This document shows positions 54,899 through 63,054 of a DNA stretch of 64,000 nucleotides, in pieces. This DNA is from Rhizobium chutanense. GTDB taxonomy: Bacteria; Pseudomonadota; Alphaproteobacteria; Rhizobiales; Rhizobiaceae. The stretch covers positions 1 to 64,000 of the forward strand of contig NZ_NWSV01000013.1 in NCBI RefSeq assembly GCF_002531935.1, in the 5' to 3' direction. The position numbers and the translations under genes were made by a program. The stretch's first letter is position 1; every line of letters starts with the position of its first letter. The notes beneath the pieces were generated by a model. That model worked only from the letters and a program-made list of their open reading frames with translations. It made no database searches and was not told the origin of the DNA.

Positions 54899-55684
54899 AT
54901 GCTTTTTGGTAAAACAATCCTGGTGACCGGCGTGGCCTCCGGCATCGGCGCCCGCACGGCCGAGCTGGCCGGTCAGATGGGCGCCGAGGTGATCGGCGTC
55001 GACGTGCGCGAACCGGCAGGTGCAAGTGCCGCCTTCATCAAGGGCGATCTCTCCACACCGTCAGGCGTTGCCGAGATCGTCGCGCAGTTGCCGACGCGTC
55101 TCGACGCGCTCGCCAATGTCGCCGGCCTTTCCGGCAACACCGGCGTCGTCTCGACGCTTGCCGTCAATTTCTACGGGCTGCGCGCTTTGTCGGAAGCCGT
55201 GGCACCGCGCCTGCGCGAAGGCGGCGCCATCGTCAACGTCGCCTCGATCGCCGGTTACGGCTGGCGCGCCAATCTCGAGCGGGCAAAAACGCTCACGTCA
55301 ATCGAAGGCTTTCCCGATGTCGCGGCGGTTGCCGCCGAATACGGGCTGAAGGACGAGGAGGGCTATCCGCTCTCCAAGGAGCTGCTGCTGCTCTGGACCA
55401 TGCGCGCCGCCCACCAGCCGCTATTCAAAAACCGCGGCATCCGGGTCAATGCGGTCAGCCCCGGGCCGGTGGAAACGCCGATCCTCAAGCAGTTCCGCGC
55501 CGTGCTCGGCGATGCAAGGGTCGACAGCGACATCACCCGCGTCGGCCGCGCCGGCACTGCGGCCGATATCGCGCCCGCCGTGCTCTTCCTCTGCTCGGAC
55601 GGCGCGCGCTGGATCAACGGCAGCAATCTTGCCGCCGACGGCGGCCTCGAAGCATCGATCAATGCCGACGTGCTCGGCTTCTAA
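54899..55684 (+). CDS. Coniferyl-alcohol-dehydrogenase-like SDR
   Basis: The 261-residue short-chain dehydrogenase starts MLFGKTILVTGVASGIGARTAE after AAAGGTGACGTTC. It has the NAD motif TGVASGIG. The active-site segment carries GYPLSKELLLLWTM in place of the simple YxxxK box, so Tyr and Lys are present as YPLSK. The NVASIAGYGW segment and this YPLSKE box are what I recall of the CalA coniferyl-alcohol dehydrogenase group. It would oxidise coniferyl or a related alcohol to the aldehyde. Confidence 0.85.
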   Translation: MLFGKTILVTGVASGIGARTAELAGQMGAEVIGVDVREPAGASAAFIKGDLSTPSGVAEIVAQLPTRLDALANVAGLSGNTGVVSTLAVNFYGLRALSEAVAPRLREGGAIVNVASIAGYGWRANLERAKTLTSIEGFPDVAAVAAEYGLKDEEGYPLSKELLLLWTMRAAHQPLFKNRGIRVNAVSPGPVETPILKQFRAVLGDARVDSDITRVGRAGTAADIAPAVLFLCSDGARWINGSNLAADGGLEASINADVLGF

Positions 55685-55706
55685 TTCATTCCCAGGAGAC
55701 CCCACG

Positions 55707-57152
55707 ATGAATATTTCCCTGCTGATAAACGGCGCCAACCGCGCGGCCTCCGGCGGCCGGACATACGATCGCATCGACCCCTTCACCGAAAAGCTCGCCA
55801 GCCGCGCCGCCGCGGCAAGCCTGGACGATGTCGCCGCCGCCGTCGATGCCGCCTCCGCCGCATTCGGCGACTGGTCGAAGACCGGCCCCGGCCAGCGCCG
55901 CGCCATCCTGATGAAGGCTGCCGATATCATGGATTCGAAAGTCGGCGAGTTTACCCGGCTGATGATCGAGGAAACCGGCGCCACCGCGCCCTGGGCCGGC
56001 TTCAACGTCATGCTCGCCGCCAATATCCTGCGCGAGGCCGGCGCCATGACAACACAGATCGCGGGCGAAATCATTCCCTCCGACAAGCCCGGCACGCTTG
56101 CCATGGGTGTTCGCCAGGCCGCCGGCGTCTGCCTGGCGATTGCCCCGTGGAATGCGCCCGTCATCCTCGCCACCCGCGCCATCGCCATGCCGATCGCCTG
56201 CGGCAACACGGTCATCCTCAAGGCATCCGAACAATGCCCCGGCACGCATCGGCTGATCGCCACGGCGCTGACCGAAGCGGGCCTGCCGGCCGGCGTCATC
56301 AATGTTCTCACCAATGCGCCGGAGGATGCGCCTCAAATCGTTGAAGCGCTGATCGCCCATCCGGCCGTCAGGCGGGTGAATTTCACCGGCTCGACCAAGG
56401 TCGGCAAGATCATCGCCGAGACCTGCGGTAAACATCTGAAACCCGCCCTGCTCGAGCTCGGCGGCAAGGCGCCGCTGGTCATCCTCGATGACGCCGATAT
56501 CGACGGCGCCGTCAACGCCGCCATTTTCGGCGCCTTCATGCATCAGGGTCAGATCTGCATGTCGACGGAGCGGATCATCGTCGACGCGGCGATCGCCGAT
56601 CAATTCGTCGCCAAACTGGCCGCCCGCGCCAGCCAGCTGCCGGCCGGCGATCCGCGCGGCCATGTCGTCCTCGGCTCGCTGATCAGCCTCGATGCCGCCA
56701 AGAAAATGGAAGAACTGATCGCCGATGCGACGGCCAAGGGCGCCAAACTCGTGGCCGGCGGCAAGCGCTCGGGCACCGTGGTCGAGGCGACGCTGCTCGA
56801 TCACGTCACATCCGATATGCGCGTCTATACGGAAGAATCCTTCGGCCCGGTCAAGCCGATCATTCGTGTCTCGGGTGAGGAGGAAGCCATCCGCATTGCC
56901 AACGATACCGAATACGGCCTATCATCGGCCGTCTTCACCCGTAACATTCAGCGGGCGATGGCGGTTGCGGCCCGCATCGAATCCGGTATCTGCCATATCA
57001 ATGGCCCGACGCTGCACGACGAGGCGCAGATGCCCTTCGGCGGCGTCAAGGGCAGCGGCTACGGCCGCTTCGGCGGCAAGGCGGCAATCGCCGAATTCAC
57101 CGACCTGCGCTGGATCACGGTAGAGGATTCCGCCCAGCATTACCCCTTCTGA
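55707..57152 (+). CDS. vdh: Vanillin dehydrogenase-like aldehyde dehydrogenase, paralogue 2
   Basis: The 481-residue enzyme starts MNISLLINGANRAASG after CCAGGAGACCCCACG. It has the catalytic Glu in LLELGGKAPLVIL and the Cys in MHQGQICMSTERI. Its C-terminus, RWITVEDSAQHYPF, is the form seen in vanillin dehydrogenases. With the hydratase-lyase at 29891-30712 producing vanillin, this gene supplies the likely next step to vanillate. It closes the operon that begins with its close paralogue at 48547. Confidence 0.87.
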   Translation: MNISLLINGANRAASGGRTYDRIDPFTEKLASRAAAASLDDVAAAVDAASAAFGDWSKTGPGQRRAILMKAADIMDSKVGEFTRLMIEETGATAPWAGFNVMLAANILREAGAMTTQIAGEIIPSDKPGTLAMGVRQAAGVCLAIAPWNAPVILATRAIAMPIACGNTVILKASEQCPGTHRLIATALTEAGLPAGVINVLTNAPEDAPQIVEALIAHPAVRRVNFTGSTKVGKIIAETCGKHLKPALLELGGKAPLVILDDADIDGAVNAAIFGAFMHQGQICMSTERIIVDAAIADQFVAKLAARASQLPAGDPRGHVVLGSLISLDAAKKMEELIADATAKGAKLVAGGKRSGTVVEATLLDHVTSDMRVYTEESFGPVKPIIRVSGEEEAIRIANDTEYGLSSAVFTRNIQRAMAVAARIESGICHINGPTLHDEAQMPFGGVKGSGYGRFGGKAAIAEFTDLRWITVEDSAQHYPF

Positions 57153-57302
57153 GGGGCGCCTGCCGGAGGCATTGAAAATCACGAGCGCCACAGCGGCTAT
57201 TGCGGTTGTGGCGCATTTTACTCGGAGTTCACGGTCGAAAGAAGCTTCCTCCATAAACGTGAGTGGGTTTAGCGTTGCCTTAAACAAACTGTGCAAGGGT
57301 AG

Positions 57303-59588
57303 ATGCCTGTTATCTACACCGGCGACCTGATGAAGTTTCGAAGACATCCAAAGGTAGCGCGCGGCTTTGTGGGCGCTGTCATGCGCCATGCCAGCGCATT
57401 TGCTCCAGCCATATTTGCGGCCGCCATTGCCGTCATCGTCGTCTGGGTGGCCACAAACTGGCGGCTGGAGCGATCGCTGGCCGATGAACGTTCGATCGTC
57501 GCCGGTGAGCTTGCCACCATATCATCCCGACTTCAGACGAACCTCAACAGCAATGTGAAGCTGTTGCAAGGCCTGGCGGCGGGTATCGCAGCCAACCCGG
57601 GGATGGACCAGGACGCCTTTTCCAAACTTGCCGCGCAGATCCTGCTGCCCGATTCACAGTTGCGAAGCTTCGCCGCCGCACCCGGCATGGTGGTCAAATG
57701 GGTTTATCCGGAAAAGGGAAATGAAAAGGCCATCGGACTGGACTACCGAACAAATGAGAAGCAACGGGCGGGCGCGATGCTGGCGCGCAACACCCACAAT
57801 ATCGTGCTGACGGGCCCGGTCGACCTTGTCCAAGGCGGAACGGCTTTCGTCGTCAGGTGCCCGATCTATATCGACAACGGAACAAGCCAGGTCTTCTGGG
57901 GCCTGCTGTCCGGACTGATCGACATTCCCAGGCTCTACGGCGAAAGCGGCCTTGGCGCGAGCGAGCTTGAGATCGCCATCAGCACCGTGCCGGATCCGAA
58001 CGCGCCCAAACAGGTTTTTTTCGGCAGCCTGGAAACTTTTTCCAAGCAACCGGTCGTGACCTCCGTCGATATGACCTATGGCCGATGGACGCTGGCCGCC
58101 GTGCCGAAGAGCGGATGGGGCCGATATAGCGGGCTCGGCACCTTTGAACTCTATGCGAGCCTATTGTCACTCTGTGTCGTCGCACCGATGATCTGGGTCG
58201 GCTTTCTCACGAAATCACGCCAGAGAACCATCGAAAAGCTTCGCCTTCACAAGAAAAAGCTCGTTCGCGCACGCCAACGGCTGGAATATCTGTCGCTGCA
58301 CGATGCCCTGACCGGGCTTCCCAATCGACGGTTTATCGACCGGATGATCGCAGAGCCACCGAGACCCGGCCCGGACGATTGCCTGATCCTGATCCATATC
58401 GACCTCGATCGCTTTAAGGAGATCAACGACACGAAAGGCCATGCCGGAGGCGACACGGTCTTGCAGACAACGGCTTTCCGCCTTGCCGAACTGGCCGGCC
58501 CGAACGATGTCGCGGCGCGGATCGGCGGCGATGAGTTCGTCTTCGCCAGCTGGAGCAGCGATCCCGAACCGAAAGCCAACGGACTGGTCCAGCAGATCGT
58601 CGAGACGCTCGAGCAGCCCCTCTTCATCGATGGTGCGGAATGTGTGGTCGGGGCGAGCGCCGGTGTCGCCTGGGAAACCGAACAGGCGCGCGGACGCGAC
58701 CTCGGCCAATTGCTTTTGAATGCCGATCTGGCTCTATACGAGGCGAAGAAGACGGGCCGCGGCCGCGCGGCGATTTTCACCGAGGAACTTCGCAGCGCGG
58801 CGATCCAGTCAAAAGAACTGGCGGATGAATTCGATCATGCGCTCGACAGCGATGAACTCGTTGCATTCTTCCAGCCGCAGTTCGATGCCAATACATTGGC
58901 GATCGCCGGCGTCGAGGCCCTTGCCCGCTGGGATCATCCGAAAAAAGGTCTGCTCGGCCCGAACGCATTTCTCGATGTCGCCGAAAGGCTCGGGCGCAGC
59001 GGCGACATGGACAGGCTGATCCTGCAAAAGGCGCTGTTCGAGCTGACGCGATGGGATAGTCTCGGAATGCAGATCCCGCGTGTCTCGGTGAATATATCGG
59101 CGCGCCGGCTGGCGCAGGCAGATCTGCTTGCCGAGCTCTCCGCGCTTCCCGTCGCCAGGGGCCGGCTCTGTTTCGAGCTGCTCGAGACAATCTCCTTCGA
59201 CCATCTTCAACCTGTTCTCAGCGAGATCATTCCGGCGGTCAAAGCGCTCGGCATCGAAATCGAGATCGATGATTTCGGCACCGACCATGCCAGCATTGTC
59301 AGCCTGCTTCGATTTGAGCCACGCAGACTGAAGATCGATCGGGAGATCATCAAGCCGATTATCGCCTCTCCATCCCAGCGCCGCCTGGTCTCCTCGATTA
59401 TCGAAATCGGCCGCTCACAGAACATCGACATCGTTGCCGAGGGCGTGGAGACAATGGAACATGCGAAGATCCTGAAAGATCTGGGCTGCCATCTGCTGCA
59501 GGGTTACGCTCTCGCACGGCCGATGAGCTCGCAGCAGCTGATCGACTTTTGCAGCATGAAGGACAGGGGACTGACAGGGGCAGGCTGA
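57303..59588 (+). CDS. CHASE-type sensor GGDEF-EAL protein
   Basis: The 761-residue protein has a membrane helix (33-52), an extracytoplasmic CHASE-like sensor (about 60-280), a second helix (282-302), a GGDEF domain (GGDEF at 408-412) and an EAL domain with GVEALARWDH. In the EAL domain the usual ExTES reads FELLETISF and DDFGTG reads DDFGTDHAS; both Asp of DDF remain. A start at Met10 is also possible. It is a lone rightward gene; which activity dominates is unclear. Confidence 0.9.
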   Translation: MPVIYTGDLMKFRRHPKVARGFVGAVMRHASAFAPAIFAAAIAVIVVWVATNWRLERSLADERSIVAGELATISSRLQTNLNSNVKLLQGLAAGIAANPGMDQDAFSKLAAQILLPDSQLRSFAAAPGMVVKWVYPEKGNEKAIGLDYRTNEKQRAGAMLARNTHNIVLTGPVDLVQGGTAFVVRCPIYIDNGTSQVFWGLLSGLIDIPRLYGESGLGASELEIAISTVPDPNAPKQVFFGSLETFSKQPVVTSVDMTYGRWTLAAVPKSGWGRYSGLGTFELYASLLSLCVVAPMIWVGFLTKSRQRTIEKLRLHKKKLVRARQRLEYLSLHDALTGLPNRRFIDRMIAEPPRPGPDDCLILIHIDLDRFKEINDTKGHAGGDTVLQTTAFRLAELAGPNDVAARIGGDEFVFASWSSDPEPKANGLVQQIVETLEQPLFIDGAECVVGASAGVAWETEQARGRDLGQLLLNADLALYEAKKTGRGRAAIFTEELRSAAIQSKELADEFDHALDSDELVAFFQPQFDANTLAIAGVEALARWDHPKKGLLGPNAFLDVAERLGRSGDMDRLILQKALFELTRWDSLGMQIPRVSVNISARRLAQADLLAELSALPVARGRLCFELLETISFDHLQPVLSEIIPAVKALGIEIEIDDFGTDHASIVSLLRFEPRRLKIDREIIKPIIASPSQRRLVSSIIEIGRSQNIDIVAEGVETMEHAKILKDLGCHLLQGYALARPMSSQQLIDFCSMKDRGLTGAG

Positions 59589-59610
59589 TCGCTGCTCCTG
59601 CTTCGACACT

Positions 59611-59715
59611 CTAGAGCATGTCGCGCAAAAGTGTGCAGCGGTTTTGCGGCAACGATATGCGAAAACAAGGACCTAAAGCGCGAGGAGCGAATCTGAAAGA
59701 TCGCGACGCGCTTTA
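59611..59715. repeat. Rhizobium intergenic palindromic repeat
   Basis: The sequence starts CTAGAGCATGTCGCGCAAAA and ends with inverted arms TAAAGCGCG (59674-59682) and CGCGCTTTA (59707-59715). I recognise this motif as a frequent intergenic repeat of Rhizobium chromosomes. Its last bases supply the TAA stop codon of the convergent HAMP gene. Only one copy is in this window. Confidence 0.7.
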
Positions 59716-60288
59716 GACCGAGAAGCCGTCCAATGCGTCGGCGAGCTTCAGCCACAGATCATGGGGAGGCGAAGGAATGGGCCGCGAATCCTCATCGGAG
59801 ATCCGAATTGCGAAAGCGGTCTCATCGCGTGTGAAAGCCGTCAGCATCCGGCGAAATTTCGCAGCCCTGTCGGTAAACTGATCCGAACCCTGCTCGCCCA
59901 GCACCGTACGCACCGTTGCAATGGCCAGATTGAAATTCTTCTGCAACGGCCCGAAGGCGCCGCGGTGCTTCTCCCGCACGCGGCGATGCAGATCGCCCTG
60001 GGCGAGAGCGGCCATTGCATCGTTGAAATCATGCAAATTATCGCCGATCGATACGATCAGCTGGTTGAGGATGGCGGCCGAACGGCCAAGATCCGGGTCG
60101 GCATAATCGGCATGCATGCGCTGCGTCAGATCTCCGCTCATGACAGCCGTCGCCAAGGCCGCGATCTCGGCGCAGAATCTGATTTTCTGATCGTTGGGAT
60201 CGGTTGATGCTTCCATGGTTTCGGGATCTTCGGAATCTCGATCCTGGCACGTCTTATTCCGCCCGGAGCCGTTCGTTATCTCGACCAT
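59713..60288 (-). CDS. HAMP-repeat protein without output domain
   Basis: The 191-residue soluble protein has two HAMP-like segments in tandem: SGDLTQRMHADYADPDLGRS with ILNQLIVSIGDNLHDF, and AQGDLHRRVREKHRGAFGPL with FNLAIATVRTVL. It lacks membrane segments and any kinase or methyl-accepting domain, so it could be a truncated chemoreceptor-like protein or an independent scaffold. The stop codon lies within the adjacent palindromic repeat, which may have altered the C-terminus. A start at MEASTDPNDQ is also possible. Confidence 0.7.
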   Translation of the reverse strand: MVEITNGSGRNKTCQDRDSEDPETMEASTDPNDQKIRFCAEIAALATAVMSGDLTQRMHADYADPDLGRSAAILNQLIVSIGDNLHDFNDAMAALAQGDLHRRVREKHRGAFGPLQKNFNLAIATVRTVLGEQGSDQFTDRAAKFRRMLTAFTRDETAFAIRISDEDSRPIPSPPHDLWLKLADALDGFSV

Positions 60289-60808
60289 GTCCGCTCAAGC
60301 CCTAGCGCAATGCACCGCGGCCGGACGACCCAAGGCGGATCATAAGCCCACAATTGCCACGTACCATGTCGTTTCCCATATGCCTGCTGGAACCCCCGCC
60401 GCTGTCGCCGCCTGACGGGTTATCCCAGCCGACAGCGCGCAATCCCATCCAATGCGGCAACGCTTAAAAAAATCCTTCGGCCTTGCCGCGGCCCGCTCTT
60501 TTGCGCGCAGAACGGATAACCTCGACGCATTTTGATTAGGACAGCGGCCTGCACAACGCGTTTCGAAGCCCCGCGGATCGGCAGGCCCCTCCTAAAACAG
60601 CAACTCGCCCGCGGAGAGTTTTCAATCGAAATTCACTGCGCAGCTGCCGTCACCAGACTGATTAAGCGGCGGCTGGAGGACAGCCGTTGCCCGCACCAAA
60701 ATTCCCGGGAACCTTTTCGCCCGATCTGCATCCAATGCTCGCTACCGAAGGCGCATCACCGATGCTGCCGGCAGACATTCCGTCATGCGCGAACAAAGGA
60801 GACAGATC
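60289..60808. other. Intergenic stretch without recognisable gene
   Basis: In 520 bases I see no coding frame with support and no structured RNA. It should contain the promoter of the DUF4142 gene. I looked for an EcfG-type GGAAC...GTT promoter and found only a GGAAC at 60708 without a fitting -10. Confidence 0.4.
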
Positions 60809-61330
60809 ATGTTCAAGCAAATTCTCGGCGCAACCTTCATCGCGGCGTCGCTCGGCACCGCCGCGCTCGCCGCCGATGCCAAGCCGACCGACCCGCAGAT
60901 CGCTCATATCGCCTATACGGCCGGGCAGATCGATGTCACCGCTGCAGAGCAGGCGTTGAAGAAGAGCAAAAATGCCGAGGTCATCGAATTCGCCAAGACG
61001 ATGGAGCGCGACCACAAGGCCGTCAACGATCAGGCGCTCGCGCTTGTCAAGAAGCTGAAGGTGACGCCTGAGGACAACAAGATCAGCCAGTCCTTGTCGA
61101 CACAGGCAAGCAAGGAACTGACGACGCTCGGTGCCCTCGATGGTGCGGCCTTCGACAAGGCCTATGTCGAAAACGAGGTCGCCTATCACAAATCGGTCAA
61201 CGACGCGCTTGCCAAGGTGCTGATCCCTTCGGCTCAGAACAAGGAGCTGAAATCGCTGCTGGAAACGGGCCTGACCCTGTTCAAGCAACACCAGATGCAT
61301 GCCGAGCATCTTGCTTCGATGATCAAGTAG
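60809..61330 (+). CDS. DUF4142 exported protein
   Basis: From MFKQILGATFIAASLG (after AAAGGAGACAGATC) the protein has 173 residues, a signal peptide cut near AALAADA, and a four-helix ferritin-like bundle with EFAKTMERDHKAVNDQALAL and HQMHAEHLASM. It belongs to the DUF4142 family, of unknown biochemistry, often found with stress regulators. It is followed 7 bp later by a cupredoxin gene and then a sigma factor, all rightward. Confidence 0.9.
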   Translation: MFKQILGATFIAASLGTAALAADAKPTDPQIAHIAYTAGQIDVTAAEQALKKSKNAEVIEFAKTMERDHKAVNDQALALVKKLKVTPEDNKISQSLSTQASKELTTLGALDGAAFDKAYVENEVAYHKSVNDALAKVLIPSAQNKELKSLLETGLTLFKQHQMHAEHLASMIK

Positions 61331-61337
61331 GCCAGCG

Positions 61338-61664
61338 ATGGGCAGGCTTATCAAGGTGCTGCGGCTTCCCTTGCTGTTGGCGCTGCTTTGGGCGAGCGCC
61401 GGCGTCGCCTCGGCGGCGGAGTATCAGGTCACCATCGCGGGCATGAAATTCGGTGCGCCGCCGGCCGAACTGCATGTCGGCGATGTGATCGTCTGGCGAA
61501 ACGATGATATGTTCAGGCATACGGCGACGGCTCGCGACAAGAGCTTCGATATCGATCTGCCGCCGAAATCGGAAGCGCGGATGACGATCAGCCGGGCAGG
61601 AGCGGTCGATTTCTATTGCCGTTTTCATCCCGCCATGACGGGCAAACTGAACGTCCGGCCATAG
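61338..61664 (+). CDS. Exported cupredoxin-like copper protein
   Basis: The 108-residue protein has a signal peptide (VASAAEY) and a plastocyanin/azurin-like fold. Copper ligands are visible as His in DMFRHTATA and Cys, His and Met in FYCRFHPAM. It probably carries electrons or copper in the periplasm. It follows the DUF4142 gene closely, and the two may be a unit. Confidence 0.9.
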   Translation: MGRLIKVLRLPLLLALLWASAGVASAAEYQVTIAGMKFGAPPAELHVGDVIVWRNDDMFRHTATARDKSFDIDLPPKSEARMTISRAGAVDFYCRFHPAMTGKLNVRP

Positions 61665-61698
61665 GGCCGGGCTCCGATCAAACAACGCGGAGATTTGC

Positions 61699-62409
61699 AT
61701 GGCAGCCATTTCGGTTCCGGTCGCGCGACACCGGCAGCACATATCGACGCTATCGGACGCCGAGCTCGTGCCCCTAGCAAAGCAGGGCGACGAACCCGCC
61801 ATTCGTGCTATTGTCCAGCGCCACAATCAGCGTCTGTTCCGCACAGCGCGCGCCGTCATCCGCAACGATGGGGAGGCGGAAGATGTCGTGCAGGCCGCCT
61901 ATATCAGGGCCTTCACCAATCTGGCGACGTTTCGCGGTGAGGCCGAGCTTTCGACATGGCTGACCCGGATCACGCTCAACGAGGCGCTGGGTCGTGTGCG
62001 CCAACAGAAGAACACCACTACGCTCGAGGAAATCGACATGCAGACGACGTCGCCGGGCGGCGAAGTGCTTCAATTTCCATCCTCGCTTTCCGCAACCGAT
62101 CCCGAAACCGAGCTGTCGCGGAGCCAGGCGCGCCAGCTCCTCGAACATGCGGTCGACGAACTGCCGGATGATTTTCGCGCCATCTTCGTGCTGCGCGATG
62201 TCGAAGGCATGAACACCGAGGAAGCTGCATCCTATCTCGGCATCAGGCCCGAAACCGCCAAGACACGGCTCCACCGGGCGCGAAAAATGATGCGTCAGTC
62301 GATCGAAAAACGGCTCTCCGGTGCATTCCAGGCACTGTTCCCCTTCGATGGCGCCCGCTGCGTTTTCATGGCCGATCGCGTCATCGCCGCGCTTCGGCAG
62401 CCGTCATGA
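61699..62409 (+). CDS. ECF-family RNA polymerase sigma factor
   Basis: The 236-residue protein has region 2 (AIVQRHNQRLFRTARAVIRN, then AEDVVQAAYIRAFTNLATFR) and region 4 (DVEGMNTEEAASYLGIRPET), joined by a linker holding LEEIDMQTTSPGGEVLQF. About 30 C-terminal residues follow region 4. No anti-sigma gene lies next to it in the visible DNA. Together with the preceding exported proteins it suggests an envelope or oxidative-stress response. Confidence 0.93.
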   Translation: MAAISVPVARHRQHISTLSDAELVPLAKQGDEPAIRAIVQRHNQRLFRTARAVIRNDGEAEDVVQAAYIRAFTNLATFRGEAELSTWLTRITLNEALGRVRQQKNTTTLEEIDMQTTSPGGEVLQFPSSLSATDPETELSRSQARQLLEHAVDELPDDFRAIFVLRDVEGMNTEEAASYLGIRPETAKTRLHRARKMMRQSIEKRLSGAFQALFPFDGARCVFMADRVIAALRQPS

Positions 62410-62477
62410 TATCTCGCAATAACATCGCATAACCCACCGGGTCTCGCCAACCAATCGTGCGGGCAACAATGGTCACC

Positions 62478-62678
62478 CTATGCCCCCGCCAGCGAGGAGC
62501 AGGCTTGCAGTGCACCGGTTAGTCTATCGAGTTCGTCCAAAACGTTTCGGATCCGGGCACGCGCCTGGAGCATCTGATCCATCTCCGGATCGCCGGACGG
62601 TTGGCCCGGGATCTGCGGGTCGTGAAGCTCCATCGACGTGCCAGAGACCGGATTTGGAAAGAGGATGATTTCAGCCAT
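62478..62678 (-). CDS. Small conserved-looking hypothetical protein
   Basis: A 66-residue frame from MAEIILFPNPVSGTSMELHD. The C-terminal half is an amphipathic helix (MDQMLQARARIRNVLDELDR). The first part has LFPNP, seen in small rhizobial proteins. The frame stays open upstream to 63023, but that part looks non-coding. An alternative start is Met at 62684. Function unknown. Confidence 0.55.
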   Translation of the reverse strand: MAEIILFPNPVSGTSMELHDPQIPGQPSGDPEMDQMLQARARIRNVLDELDRLTGALQACSSLAGA

Positions 62679-63054
62679 TTGCATTCTTTGTTTCGTTGGT
62701 CTGGCGGACAGGAAACGCTCATGTCTCCGGATCCGATGGCTTAAAGGGATGCGGTCTATTTCATGCCGATCGCCCGGAACATCCTCGCTATTCATTGCAG
62801 CGAGTTGCATGTGTTCGTCAGGCCATAAACACCGCCTCAGCCTTAACAAATTCCTATTTTCGCGTGGGCCGGAATTCACATGACAGCTTTGCTGCGCCAA
62901 GTGGATAGGGCTGCGACAATCGCACATTTTCGGATCGTTGCGCCATCGGCTCCTGCCGCTCGACAAGCGCTCTCGGCCGGGCGAACGCCGTAGATTTCGC
63001 AGCAGTCTCGTGCAGGGCAGCAACGGCGCCTAGATCATCATTTTCCAGCGGCCT
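62679..63054. other. Intergenic stretch without recognisable feature
   Basis: I see no supported gene, RNA or repeat in these 376 bases. They separate the small hypothetical gene from the c-di-GMP gene at the window edge. Confidence 0.4.
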
